Below, in pieces: positions 23,982-35,877 of a DNA stretch of 64,000 nucleotides. Each line of letters begins with the position of its first letter. Position 1 is the stretch's first letter. This DNA comes from Raffaelea ambrosiae (lineage: Eukaryota > Ascomycota > Sordariomycetes > Ophiostomatales > Ophiostomataceae): positions 376,291 to 440,290 of the forward strand of contig PCDI01000009.1 in the NCBI GenBank assembly GCA_002778195.1. Direction: 5' to 3'. A program made the translations under genes and the position numbers. The notes below the pieces were generated by a model, which was not told the origin of the DNA, did not search any database, and saw only the letters and a list, made by a program, of their open reading frames with translations.

Positions 23982-24952
23982 TTATACAGGCAGGATGTGG
24001 CAGCCTAGCATTCCTCGCCCTCCCCAGTTCCGCCTTGGTGTGAGCTGGAGGCGCAACTCCTGCATATGGCCAGATCCCGTGCTTCTTGCGACCTTCACCA
24101 GGATGTTTTGCTGCGGAATTGGTTAGTTTCAGAGGCGAACATGAGTCAAATGCAACGACAATGGAGAGTAGTAACGCCGTTCAAATGTTCATTTTCGGGG
24201 CCACTTACACCTTCATTACCCTGGACGCACTCGCCGACCTTCTTCAGGTTGTCGTGGTTGGCATGATTGACATAACCAAACGAGCGAATCTGGTCACCCG
24301 CTCTCAAGCCGGCCTGCTCGGCCGGACTGTTATCGACGACACTGTTCACCTTGGCAAACGGCGGTTCCAGAACCTCTGGGATAGAGTCTGGCAAGATCTC
24401 CCCGTTCGTCCGGCCTTGTGCCATGGCCTCCTGCACCTCATTTTCGTCGAGGCTCGCAAAGTGCTCGTGCAGGAACTTTTCAATCACGCCCATCAAATCC
24501 TTGTAGTCGTTTCGCAGATGGATGATGCGCGCCCGCGTTGTCCTTACTATATTCCAAGCAGTACATTAGCACAGTGCACTCTCCCTTTCGTATCATCTGG
24601 CAGCATGGCGCTGTTTGTCTGGCCGGCTATTCGTACTTTGCGGAACATCAATATCGGCTCGAGGAAATCCGTCCGGGGTGAGAAGCGGGGTGTTCATGTC
24701 AACACCGTGCTGGTAGTGGAGCATGACCTGTTAGAATCTGTACGAGGCATGATAGTAGTGACAAAAGAGGCGGGTTCTCACGGAGTCGAGGACGCTACCC
24801 AGTGCCTTGAGCTCTTCTTCCACTGCATCCTTTTTGCGCTGGAGCTCGGCAAAGGAGAGGTGCTGGGCATTTCCGTTCGTGACAGGAGCCGTTGTTGGCC
24901 CCGACTGTACTGTAGGCGCGTGAAGGTTGCTCATTCTCAGTGGCAGTCCCAT
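23982..24952 (-). CDS. NAS2: 26S proteasome assembly chaperone Nas2 (PSMD9/p27, PDZ domain)
   Basis: Chaperone that binds the C-terminus of the ATPase Rpt5 during assembly of the 19S base. Four exons: 24952-24782, 24727-24637, 24546-24209 and 24110-23982, giving 242 residues (PSMD9 about 220). The N-terminal helical hairpin is SFAELQRKKDAVEEELKALG, then YQHGVDMNTPLLTPDGFPRADIDVPQIRTTRARII. The PDZ domain (about residues 130-230) contains VNSVVDNSPAEQAGLRAGDQIRSFGYVNHANH and, in the last exon, LRLQLTPRRNWGGRGMLGCHILPV, the family's C-terminal signature. Introns have donors GTGAGA, GTACGA and GTAAGT, with CTAAC/CTAAT branches. The IR codons at the exon 2/3 junction are only produced by using acceptor ATAG at 24547. 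Divergent from the RhoGEF gene. Confidence 0.93.
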
Positions 24953-25789
24953 GCTCTGTAGCAAAACGTAACGGCGATTTGACCATCCGTTGACCAGAGG
25001 TTTCAAAAGGGAAAGAGAATCGATGTCCTCTACAGTTTTAGCGGGGAAGCTCTAAAACACCAGGCGGCAGAATGACGCGCGTGGCGGGGGCACCAATACA
25101 GAAGCTACTATGTACGCGGCACGTGCCCTGGACCTCCTGTACCTACATAGTAGAACCAAGACATTCTTGTTCAACAGCACAACAACAGCTAGGCGAATTA
25201 TATGCTGTAGCAGACTGAGACGTCCATCGGCTTCACATGCTCCTATCTGAGGGGCTTCTCGTAGTTACAGCATTTAGCACGGCGTCTAAGGTCACGCCAA
25301 ACGTGCCCGTCGGGCCTTCAGACGTCATAATGATATGGATTAGTGGTGGCCATTCCCTTCCAAGAAGGAGCGATCGAGCTTCCTCTCGCGTACCTTCCTT
25401 CATTGCCTTCTCATTTTTCCCAGACAAGCTTAATTCTCGTTATTAACTGGTCTTCTTCGTTGGAAAGAGCTCTCCACTGCCGAGAGAGCTCCTCTACCCC
25501 ACGCAAACAGTAGAGCTACCATTGCAAATGAATCTTCAAAACACCTTTATCTCTGATCGACAGCGCATCGCCTCCCTTCTTCCATCTAGTGACCTGGGAG
25601 GTATTACTTCTATTCCAGCTACTCTCCTTTTAGTATAATGCCTTGAGCTTCCTCAGCACCCGTTTTATTTTGGCCCAGTGCCATCATTGCTATAATATGG
25701 AAAGTCACCCTTAAAATCATTTACTCCGAAAGTGTCGACTCGACTGTTTTTCTTTTGCTTCTATTTCCCATTGCTTTTCTTCTTGTACC
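24953..25789. promoter_or_regulatory. Bidirectional promoter NAS2 / RhoGEF
   Basis: 837 bp between divergent starts. It contains an inverted pair TACTATGTA (25106-25114) and TACATAGTA (25144-25152), with a 10-bp palindrome GGCACGTGCC (25118-25127) between them. The RhoGEF side is T-rich (25735-25785). I saw no PACE-type proteasome box. Confidence 0.55.
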
Positions 25790-28700
25790 ATGGCGGTCGT
25801 CGACTATGGAGAGCACTTTCACGACCGACTGTCATCCTATGTTTCTGAATTTGTCTGGTCTAAGTCGTCGTTAAAAGATGGATGTGACGTTTGCGTGCCT
25901 GGCCTGCAGACGGGGAATGCGAATGAGAACCAGACTTATGCCCTTCATGCCGGTGGTGATGGAAAAGTCGGAAAGCTGGATAGCACACCATGTCTTGGTC
26001 ACTATGGCGACTTGCTTGGATCTGGAGGAGACGAGTTGGACGCCAAAGCGAATAGCCTTTCTAAAATCGAGGCCCTGTGGACAGCATTTGAAAACTCTAA
26101 CAAATCTAGAGATATTCTTACGGCCTCCGACACCTACCGTCCATTCATCGAGTCAACCATCCGACCTGCGCCAGAGTCAAGAAAGCCGTTTCGAAAATGG
26201 ATACGATCTCTTCATCGGCGACAAAGACAACGAAAGCCCATATCACATATATCCGAGACTGGCGAAGCCTCAAGACAAAAGCACGGAATAGAGCCCAGCC
26301 ATACAAGGTCTCTGTACGAGCATCGCTCATCTTCTGCATCTTCATATGCATTTGTGGTGCATGCCAAAGACGCGAGTATGAGCCTCGCAAGCACTGGTGT
26401 GGCGACTGCGCGCCAGAAAAAAGCATGGCGTTCCTCCCGTGGCCACTCGCGTGCAGAGTGTACCAGCCGCACGTCTGCATCTGGTCGGCACTCCGAAGAC
26501 AGCCAATTCCAAGATGTCCCATTGCGAAACGATGCTCTTGTTGCTGACAGAGCTCTCAAGCGGAGACGTATTTTGGAGGAGCTGATTGGGACAGAAGAAG
26601 GATACATTGGCGATTTACGGTGCTTGATCAACGTAAGTGTTCCGTGCTGTCTCGCCTAAACACTACTGCTTGCGACTGACTCTTTAAGGAATACATGACT
26701 ATTGTCGCCCCTTTGCCTTCAATGCGGACAGGCCTCCGTTCGTCCATCAAGAGCAATCTGACCGACATCATCGAACTTCACGAAGAACTCCTTGGCGACC
26801 TGCACAGAGCAGTGCCCGACTTCGAGTATGAGCAGCTGGATGTGTCCGACCCGAAAGACGCCGAAACTCTCTTGCACCGCCACCACAGACGGTGCACTGT
26901 GGACGCTGTGCCAGATGGGAAATCGCGGCTACAATGGCTTCAGGAGATACCAGGCATGATATCCGAGCCGCCAGTGGCCGCAGAAGTGGCTAAGGTTTTC
27001 GTCAAGAAGGTGAGCCTGACTTTTACGGTGTCCAGTCTAGTTCACTGAACCCAGCTAATGCCAAACAGATGAATCGCTTCTTCATATACGAAGAATACGG
27101 AGCTAAACATGAGATGATGATCAAGGACGTCGATGCTGCGAAAAGAATAATATCGCAGTGGGACAGAAACCAGAGGGGACTGGAGACGTGGGCTTCCTTG
27201 ACAGGATCAAGTAAGGAGGCCAGCGACTCGAAGAAGGCGTTGACAATCTACGATCTCCTAACAAAGGTAACCGCTACGAAGCATGCAGTTTCCACACCCA
27301 CTGTTTACTGATGCTAACTCTCATTTCCAGCCTATTCAGAGGCTTTGCAAGTATCCTCTCCTATTTGCAGAACTCCTGAAGATCACACCGGTGTGTGATT
27401 GCCCCTACTCGTACATGGAGATTGAAAATACATTGGCTCGACTTCGCGAGGTCACGGATGCGGTAAACCGTGCCACAGATGACATCCTCGTCAAGGCAAC
27501 ACTGGAACAAACATGGCGGCTCCAGGACAGGCTTGTGTTTCCCGACCAGGTATGCATTCTTATCGCCTGTATTGTTTCAAGTAACCATCCAAGAGAGCTA
27601 TCCAAGCTGACCGGGGCAAATGAAGAGGATGGATGCGATTGCAAAGAGCCACATTCGTGGTTTGGGGCATATCCAACTTTGCGGTGTTCTCCATGTTTGT
27701 TGGCAGACAAAAGATTCCGTCACTGGAAAATACATGATTTGTCTCCTGTACAGAGACTGGCTCTGTCTGGCTACAGGGGAAACCACTGGTCAGGTATACA
27801 CTATCCAGGCATGCATTCCGATGAACACGTGCAACCTGGAGGAGGCAGACAACAACAGAGGTCGGTACATCCCATCCGTTTTAGGAGGGATTATACGCAG
27901 CTGACTCAAGCAGGCTTGCAATGCCACACGGCACCGTTTTCGTGGAAGATCGTATTCGAGTGTGACTTTCAGCTGTACGAAATCCTCATGACTGCGTGCA
28001 CGCCGAAAGAAGGGTGGGAATGGAGGCAGCGACTGGGCCGAAAGGCTGCGACGGATGACGGCCATACGCAGCCAGAGACGAGCAACTCCAGCTTTTTGGC
28101 CTTAAACATCAGGTCTCTGGGCACAGTGTTTGGGAAGCCAGGTATGCTGTGTTGTTGGCTGTGAGAGTCCCTGTATTTATAGCGCCGTGTGTCGTAGCTA
28201 ACCCGCGATGATGCAGGGACCGTCGCTCGGGGGTTGTCAATTCGTCGAGCTACAACTATCGGAACCAAGTCGCCGCTGTGCCAGGTCATCTTGAAAAACA
28301 CCAGTACCGAGAGGCTAAACGCCGGGGTGTCACCTAAGCAGACGTCAATCAACCGGTCACAGTCTCTCCAGGCAGACTCACGCGCTCCCGTTCTTGCGCC
28401 TCCTCGCGCGGGGCGCATTCGTCTGGAGGCTTTGGTGTCTGATGTGTGGTCGCGGGACATTCTTCCGTTCCCTGGGATAACAATCCGGGCTAAGAGCGAT
28501 CGCCCTTCCAAATCGGCAGCGACGTCTCTGATGCGAAAGCTCAGTGTTGCTAGTCTGGCGAGCACTTTTGGTCGACGATCTATGGGACGCAGCAGCGCAA
28601 GCAATCGGAACGGCATCGAGATGAGCGACTTCGAAGGGGGCACGGCTCCACCGACATCTTATCTGAGCTCCGTCCCGGTCGAGGATCAAGTCAGCACAGA

Positions 28701-29325
28701 GAGCCATGCAAACGGGCCTCAAGAGGACAAGAATACGGGCACAGAGCTTGGTCAATATGACCACTGCGTGGCGCCATTACCCGAGAGGGACGACACAGCC
28801 ACAGATCTTTTCCTCAGAGATAAAAATACCCAGCATGATGAAGACGCTAGGGGGGATGCTGTCGAGTCCAGCGCGCTGAGAGAGGCTCTCCGGGCATCGA
28901 TAGTTCGCTTGTTTGAAGAGAACAAGGAACTTCAGCCCAATCGCAAGAAACTAAGACACAATCGGGCAGCCCAGCTGGAAACCATCAAAGCTAATGGTCT
29001 CAGAGGCTCGTCGTGTAACCAACCGGCGACAGAGCCCGTCGAACAAGTACGGGAGGTGGTAGATGCCAAAGAAGCGCGGAAGGCTCAGGAGGCGCAAGAA
29101 GTGCACGAAGCGGACTGTCGTCGACAGGCATCCGCGCTTGGATATATGGTTTCGCGCTCCTCGCTGAGTCTTTCACGACGCGACTCTATTCTGGAAACCA
29201 TGTGCCCGCTATCGCGCCAGCCGGCGAGAGGAGAACATCCGGTGCAGCGTCCCCGGCGCTGGTCAAGAGCAAACATCTTCCACCGCAGTGCTCTGCGGCA
29301 GTCATTACGGGATGCCTTTCGTTGA
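25790..29325 (+). CDS. RhoGEF: DH-PH domain protein
   Basis: Guanine-nucleotide exchange factor for a Rho-family GTPase, presumably acting in polarity or wall integrity. Seven exons: 25790-26632, 26689-27009, 27069-27266, 27331-27549, 27626-27860, 27914-28141 and 28217-29325, giving 1050 residues. Residues 1-255 are a poorly conserved regulatory region. The DH domain (about 258-527) starts RRRILEELIGTEEGYIGDLRCLI (CR1) and contains PIQRLCKYPLLFAELLK (CR3), the most diagnostic helix. A PH-like domain (about 540-681) includes YMICLLYRDWLCLA and LQCHTAPFSWKIVFECDFQLYE. Residues 682-1050 are Ser/Arg-rich with a Glu/Ala/Gln helix (about 950-985) and a basic end. Exon 5 ends at a non-consensus donor, GTCGGT, chosen because it alone keeps the RGLQCH frame. 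The GTPase target cannot be told from sequence. Confidence 0.88.
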
Positions 29326-30525
29326 CCGACCTGCCCGACCTGCCATTGTTGGTACGGGGAGATGGGACAACAAGAAGAAATAGGACCACGAAAAACAAGG
29401 TAGACATGGAATTGAAGATACAATGTATCGATACTATATGTTTTTTTTGCTCGGCGTTGGAGCGTTGTCAATATTCTTTTATGGACGTCCTCGTATCTGT
29501 AACATGCTCGGCTCACACAAATCAGCCATGGTTATGATAGCAGTCTGCGAGGATAGTTTGCGACAGGATACATACCCAGACAAGACTTGTCAATGGAGTA
29601 GCAGACAACCGATCCTTCGGATCGTGTGCCCAGAAAAGAGCTCGTGGTATTCTGTCTTGGCGACCAGACAAAGCGAAAGAACTCCACAATGATTCTTCAT
29701 GTGTCATTGTGATGCAGAGGACGAGGGTGCTGGATGCAGCATAGCCATGACGTCAGTGGAGAGCTCCTGTAGACAAGCTCGGTGGGTGGGGAGCTGGTGT
29801 GATTTTTGGTGTACCCCGTATGGCCGGGGCTGGCCCAGCTGGGCAAGCTAAATCGCCTGGTGACGCCGTTGGCAGGGGGGCTAGGTAAGACAAAAAAGAT
29901 ACTTCGTGCAGCTTCCAGGCATCTAGCTACATGGCTGGGAAAAGCCCCTCCTTGCTGTTTGTTAATAAGGTACATACATACTACTACGGGAAAGAAGAAG
30001 TAAGCTCTTTCTATGGCGGGCAAGTTCTGTCTCCACCTTTTCTGGGTCGTTCTTTCTCCATCTGCCAATGTTCCCGGTAGTAAATTCCGTTTGGGGAGCA
30101 CATGACGTATGGAAAAGTCTTGGGCGGAGAGGAGGTGGGCAAGTTTCCTGCTTGTATTGTGTAAGCAGCCAGGGGGAGGTAGAACAACGTGAGAGGCGCC
30201 CGTTTGATGAGTGTGCGTTTCCTGCCTGTAGCTCCTTTGTGTGTGACGTATATAGACGACCAATTCCATCCTTTTCTCCCCTCTCCCCATCTTTGTCAAG
30301 AATACCTGATCACGCAACTGTTTCTACGGAGAACAACATTGAAAGATCAAAACAAATCCACAAGAAACCCCTCTGTCTACTCCTTTTCACGATTGACGCC
30401 TGGCAAGAAGCAAGCTAAAGCTGAATCGATTCAATACAACATCGACCATTTAACTCGACACAATATCCTATCTATTCTTCGCCTTTCAGGACTCCAGCTA
30501 TACCAATTTTATCAACCGTTTCATC
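29326..30525 (+). promoter_or_regulatory. Intergenic region and RTC3 promoter
   Basis: 1.2 kb of non-coding DNA. A TATA-like element (GACGTATATAGACG, about 30245-30258) lies about 270 bp before the RTC3 start, and CCCCT words occur at about 29946 and 30368. TATA plus CCCCT would fit a stress-inducible gene, as yeast RTC3 is, but the words are short. Confidence 0.5.
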
Positions 30526-31310
30526 ATGCCGCGTGGAGAGGCTACCCAGAACAAGGTCCACTACAGGGGCGCCGACGACGAGGACTTTGTCGTGTTCGTC
30601 GACGATGTGGCCCTGTACAAGAAGTGGCTGGCCGACAAGACGGTGCCGCTGGTCCAGTTCGTGTCGACCTTCCAGGTGTTTGTGACGCACAAGTAAGTGC
30701 AGAGATATATGTCTGGAACAACATAACACAGAAAAAAGAGTTGGACAAAGCTTGCTGTCGAGGCATGGATAGTCTACATTGGCAAAGGGGCTGTCTGGGC
30801 GTCACCTATGTGGTCCCGTGACCAGATCTCGAGACTGGATGTCTGCAGTCTCGGCAGTCGTTTTTGGGCCATGCCACAGCCACACAAGAGTGGAACCAAG
30901 TCTACCACATCTGGAGGAGGCTTGACTGACTCGACTGGCTTTGACTGGCTGGCTAAGTGGCCGGTCAGGTTTCGAATGACTGGTCCAGCGTGCTTGGGTT
31001 CAGTCTCATTCTGTGTGCGACACTGTTCACCTCAAAACATGCTCCTCGCACAGATTCCAGAAAGAAAAAAAGAAAAAAAAAAGAAACGTGCATACTAACA
31101 AATTCTCCTCCTCCCCCCCTCCTCACTAGGCAAGGCGTACAAGGCTCGCTGAACACAGCAGCAAACGGCACACTTGATAATGAGTTTAACACGCATGTGG
31201 TGGAGGATGTGCTGCAGGTGATTCTGCAAAAGGGCACGCTCCAGGAGGTGGAGGGTCCAGAACGGCAGGGCAGCAAGAACGACTCGAACGGTGGACGGGT
31301 GGCACATTAA
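30526..31310 (+). CDS. RTC3: Rtc3-like protein with single SBDS N-terminal domain
   Basis: Small protein of 115 residues made of one SBDS N-terminal (FYSH) domain, without the two further domains of the ribosome maturation factor Sdo1. Exons are 30526-30692 and 31130-31310. The intron is 437 nt (donor GTAAGT, branch TACTAAC near 31092, acceptor CTAG), long for this genome. Domain evidence: VHYRGADDEDFVVFVDDVALYKKW, then TFQVFVTHKQGVQGSLNTAANGTLDNEF across the junction, and VVEDVLQVILQKG. Yeast Rtc3 (111 residues) is stress-induced and has been linked to RNA metabolism and telomere-capping phenotypes; its biochemical role is not settled. The upstream ATG-free leader supports this start. Confidence 0.92.
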
Positions 31311-32724
31311 GGGGGGGTGGGGTATTAGTTTGTGTTCACGAAACGGATAACCAGGGGTTAACTAGTTGTGTGGAATAGGCTGTCAGCAGAAATGGACACC
31401 CAGGAGAATGGGGGTTGGCAAAAGAAGCTTAAGGGGGATACACCTAGTCCTGGAAGAAACCCATGTTCGTTGTGCCACAAGGGACAAGCACGAAAGAAAC
31501 GAAATTCATAGAAAATCTACAGGAATGATTTCAAAGATTGCATTCAGGCATCAATTTAGACACAGCCCCCCCCATAAGAGGCCCAAATAGAGGCCACTGA
31601 GGCCACTGGGGCAACCGAGGCCACTATGGCCGCTTTGCTGGCATGAGAAGAATTTGGAGGCCCTCTGACGTGAGCGTGATGCATGTGCAGTGTCTGTTTC
31701 AGTGTGGGAAGGCTTGTAGCCAGAGGGATACAAGCCCGTGTTCTCTCTGCCTGTTCCGAATCACAGAGCGTCTAGGGGAAGATGTCAAAACGATGTGTGT
31801 GTGCAATCATATTTGTGCGAGCTGATTAGGATTTTCTAGTTGTTTGATTTTGTCCGTCATTTTTTAGGCTTTGTTTGCCAACCATCTCAGCTGATTGAAA
31901 GCGAGAGGACGTAACTATATTTAAAAGAGAGGCAAAGACAGACAAGAAAAAAAGAGAAACTAATATGGAACGAGTAAAATGGTAGACAGGGAGATGGCGA
32001 GTGGCTATGTGATAATCATATATATACAGCAAGCCAAAGCAAGATGTTTGTTCGGGGTTTTTTTCTGTCTCACGGAGAGACAAGAAAAGGGTTATGAACT
32101 GTGGTGTAGTTTAGGTTGTTGTAGTATACTCGTGGAAGCCAAAAAAAGCATCCAAATAGAACCGCACGCTTTCGCTTTGCTCTCTCTTTTCTTTTGTTCG
32201 CGCTGATGAAAGAAGAAGAAAATAAATCAAATCGCTATCCCGTAATAAAAAAGAGTAAAAAAAAAAGTTATGAACTCCAGACGTTTTGTCGTGTGAACAC
32301 AAAGAGGTGTTGGGTAATAACAGTCGGCGTGGTGTGTAAAACATGGGTGGTATATACACGCACAATATATAAATAAAGTAGTATAGTAGAGTGCAGACAG
32401 GAAGGACGTTGGGAGCAGCTGGGACTGTCTCTTTTTCGATGCTGTGCCTGAGAGAGAGCCGGCAGAGAAGGCTTGGGCCACAACTAGCAGACCGCTAAGG
32501 AAGATATCCGGAGCCAGCCTCAACAGTTGAGATTTCCAACCACCCAAAAGAGACGTCCGAGCAGGTCGAGTTCGGAGACTGGAGATATCGGTCGATGGTT
32601 GCTGGGGTGTCGAAATGTGGCTGTTCTTTTCGTTCTTTTCTCTCTCTCTAGGCGAGCAAGCAGAGGTGGACATCGGTTTCCATTGTCAAAAGAACACACT
32701 CGCTATAGAAGTCGTCACCGTTCT
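31311..32724. other. Convergent intergenic region RTC3 / membrane protein
   Basis: 1.4 kb, AT-rich and without coding signal. It contains a G-run just after the RTC3 stop, a GGCCACTGAGGCCACTG-like repeat of GAGGCCACT (about 31590-31625) and A-rich runs. It should hold both 3' UTRs. Confidence 0.55.
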
Positions 32725-33329
32725 TTACACCCGAGTAGCCCGAGCACCGCGCTGAGGCAGAGTCCAGGGCTTCGCGCAGATGATCTGTTTCGTGGGTTAG
32801 CTGTGTGCCAAACGTTTGCGTAGCGATGGTGGGGGAAGTTGCTTACCTCGCCCTCGCTGTAGGCCCAAAAGTAGACAACCATGCCGATCAGATAGTAGAG
32901 CGCGGCATTGGTGCCCTGGTAGATGAGCACGGCGGCCAGCGACGTCAGCGGCAGGACGGCCAGGCGCAGTTCCAGGCTGCGGTGGAAGTTGGTGCCGGCG
33001 ATGAAGCCGAGGGGCCATTCCCATGCCAGCATGCAGAGGCCTAACAAGAGGTTGATAATTTGCAATATTGGCACAGGCTTGACAGCCGGATCGAGGGTCT
33101 TTGTCAAAAAGTCCCAAAAGATTTTGGGCCAGAAGAAACCTTCGATGGCGGCAGCCACTTGGTCTAAAGGTTGTGTGTTAGCAGAAACGTACGAAGCGAG
33201 GAATAAAAAAACAAAGAACAAGAGGGCGAGCCAAGCGAGGAGAGAAAGAGAAATAAAAAAAAAGGACGTACAAGCTGCGGCTGAAAGAATAATAAGCCGG
33301 GCCCAGTGGTTCTTGATAAGACGACCCAT
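32725..33329 (-). CDS. Small conserved four-helix integral membrane protein
   Basis: Three exons: 33329-33272, 33163-32847 and 32784-32725, giving 144 residues; introns have donors GTACGT and GTAAGC. Four hydrophobic segments are visible at about residues 12-31, 50-72, 83-105 and 106-122. The sequence between helices is unusually well defined (YQVAAAIEGFFWPKIFWDFLTKTLDPAVKPVPILQ, YQGTNAALYYLIGM, AYSEGE), and the last small exon adds ICAKPWTLPQ. I recognise it as a widespread Pezizomycotina family of unknown function (a DUF-type membrane protein), from memory only. The tiny first and last exons make it easy to miss or mis-annotate. No signal peptide cleavage site is obvious. Confidence 0.85.
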
Positions 33330-35058
33330 GGTGGCGGTTGAAAGACTTCAAGCACAAAAGGGGGGATGGTTGCTGAGAATAGTACAAGAGATTTCGGGTT
33401 CTCGGTTCGGGTTCGAGGGGGGGTATCGGGATTCGTGAAAAGAGCGCGAGTTCCAAAGCAGTTCTAACGAAGTCGTGATATCGAGATAAATGACACAATG
33501 CCGAACGAAGAGAGAAGACGAAATGGGAAGTCGACTTGAAAAATAAAGTAGTAGATATAAAAACAAGACAAGCTGAGGTATCCGGACCGGCTTGACGTAT
33601 AGAAGAAGTGAAGAATTGTTGAAAAAGAAGGTCGTCGTTGAAGAAGAGAAGAAGAGAAAGAGGCAAATGCTTGGCCCGATATGAAAGAAGGCTATCGGTA
33701 AAAGCGAGTGCACAGCGCTGAGGAGAGAAAAGGAGAAGAGAAAGAAGAGAGGAGGCAAGAGGAAGAGGCTGAGAGAGGAAGAGGAGGTGTCGAGAGTTTT
33801 CTTTCCCAAGAGAGGAAAGAGTGGACTACTATGGGCAAGGGGGGAGGTGGAGAGGGCTATATTGGAGGTGGAGGCCGTGGGTGCGGCCTGGCTGGTCTGG
33901 TGTACGTGCCCCAAGGGCAGCACCCGAGGCCGGGATCGTGTGTCAGACGGCCCAGTCTCCGACAGTGGCCTGTGTCGGACGTTTCTGTGGAAAGGCTGGC
34001 AGCGGTGGTGGTTGCTGTGGGGTGGTGCGAGGCGGTGGTTGAGTGGTGTGTGGTGCTGCTGCTGCTTGTTCTGATCAGAGCAGCCCGGCTGGTTGTCCGG
34101 GTGGCCGTGGTGCTGTGCTGGCAGTCTCGTTCGTTGGGAATCCACGCTCGTGCTATCCTGTCTATGAGCACTGCTGGCATCCGAGCGGCATAAAGCAGAT
34201 ACGGTTTCTGGTTGTAGATTTGGGAAGAAAATAAAGGGGGGGCGTCCCGGGGGTGGAGTGGAGGAGACAGAGAGCAAAGACCAGAAGCCAAAACAGGCGG
34301 CGCCGAGTTTTAGGTTTTATGCTGTCTGGCGGTGGACCATGAAGAGTGGATCGAGGATCGGCCGGATCACCGTGGGCGAGGCGAGGTTGAGGAGGCCAGA
34401 AACGGACGATGTGAGAAGAGGAGGTAGGAGGAGGCGGAAGAGAAGGAGGAGGAGGCTGCAAGCAAGGAGCCAGAGGAAGCAAGGAGCCGCGCAGAAGCCC
34501 AGCCAGAGGGGGGGAGATGCTGGCGATGGCCGACGTTCCAGACAATGGGAGAGGGAGGCTGATGGGAGACGCAGTGTCCGCAGGAGCAGTAGGCGTTCGG
34601 TTGCGGCTCAACTAAGGTTGGCCCGGGGGTGGTGGGGGAATGGGTCAAGCGAAAGATGAGGCTTATGCTTCGGCAACAACAGATTGAGGCTCTTTGTGGG
34701 CGGTGCGCATGAACAGCCAGGGTGGACGATCAGACAGGCCCGGGAGGAGACAAGTGGTAGCATCCAAGTGGGCGGACGTGTTGAGGCTCAAGGGGCGGCG
34801 GAGCACGGATGGCGGACGAGTCGTCGGGTTGGAAACAAGGTGTGTGAGAGAGTTGGCTGCAAGTGTAAGAGAAAACGGGGACGAGAGGGGACAAGAGAGA
34901 ATAAGTATAAATGGTCCGTGGTTCGTGGTACTGGATCGCCAAGGAGAGTAAGCAGAGTCAGGCAGGCTGCTGGTCAGAAACACGCCCAGGTTTGAAAGTC
35001 GACATGGGTGGTAGTTGAAAAGGAAAAGAGAAGAAGAGAAGATCCAGAAGACGGAAGC

Positions 35059-35082
35059 GGGGGGGGGGGGGGGGGGGGGGGG
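35059..35082. repeat. Poly-G run of 24
   Basis: Uninterrupted G homopolymer on the + strand. Shorter G-runs follow at 35151-35158 and 35629-35638. Confidence 0.95.
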
Positions 35083-35825
35083 TGTGAACTATGTAGGATG
35101 CAGGGCGAGACGCAGCATATGTAGTCTGGCTCTCTGGGCTTGCACGCTGGGGGGGGGGCTCTCTCTGGTTCATGTGCGGTTGGTTGTAAGTGGTAGATTG
35201 CGTACATGGGAGCAGGGGGTGGGCAAGAGAGCCAGGCGCGGAGAACAGCCGACGCATGGAATTCGAGGAAGCCAAGAAGCAGGGCGAGGACGTCCATAGG
35301 CCGGAAAGCAGCCAGTGCATAGACACGAGTCCCCGGCGCTCTCGTGAGCAGGGAACGAGATGGTTCCGCTGCCACAGAGCGCCCGCAGGAAGCGACCAAC
35401 TACTCTGTACCATAGCACTCTGCCATGGCTACGGAGCCACCACGCACAAAGTACACTGGGATCCACAGGCGATGCCCAGCAAACAGAGCCCACACAGCCC
35501 TGGCCGGCGCCAGCAGAAACAGGCCCAGGGGACGGCGACGGCGGCCCAGACGGGCTTGAATGGCCACGGGCGCTCGGCCAGACAGACACGGTGGGTTTGA
35601 AGGGTCACGCACGGCGAGGAGAAAGATGGGGGGGGGGGCAACCATGTGCTGAAGCTGAGTCGAGGTGAGATGCCGATGTGATTGGAGCGACACCCCAGCC
35701 CGCCGCGGGCGGTTAGAAGTCTATGCGGCAGCCAATGAGAGGCCGCCCATGCCTCGGGAGACCCGCAGAAGGTGACAGGGGGGGCGTCTGGGAATGTGCA
35801 GGCGTTGCTGGTGCAGCAGAAACAG

Positions 35826-35877
35826 CGGGTCTGTATATATAGAAACGACGCTGGGGGGGGCTGCTGATTGGCCAATG
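35826..35877 (-). promoter_or_regulatory. Orphan CCAAT/TATA core-promoter-like pair
   Basis: Read on the minus strand, ATTGGCCAAT (35868-35877, CCAAT on both strands) is followed about 35 nt later by TATATATA-type sequence (about 35828-35837). No coding start follows for about 2.5 kb; the next one on this strand is the small membrane protein gene at 33329. Confidence 0.35.

Noticed and set aside
33348..34277. 309-codon frame (minus strand) as a possible gene
   Set aside because: Ser/Leu/Phe-rich complement of purine-rich DNA directly upstream of the small membrane protein gene; no motif, better explained as leader.
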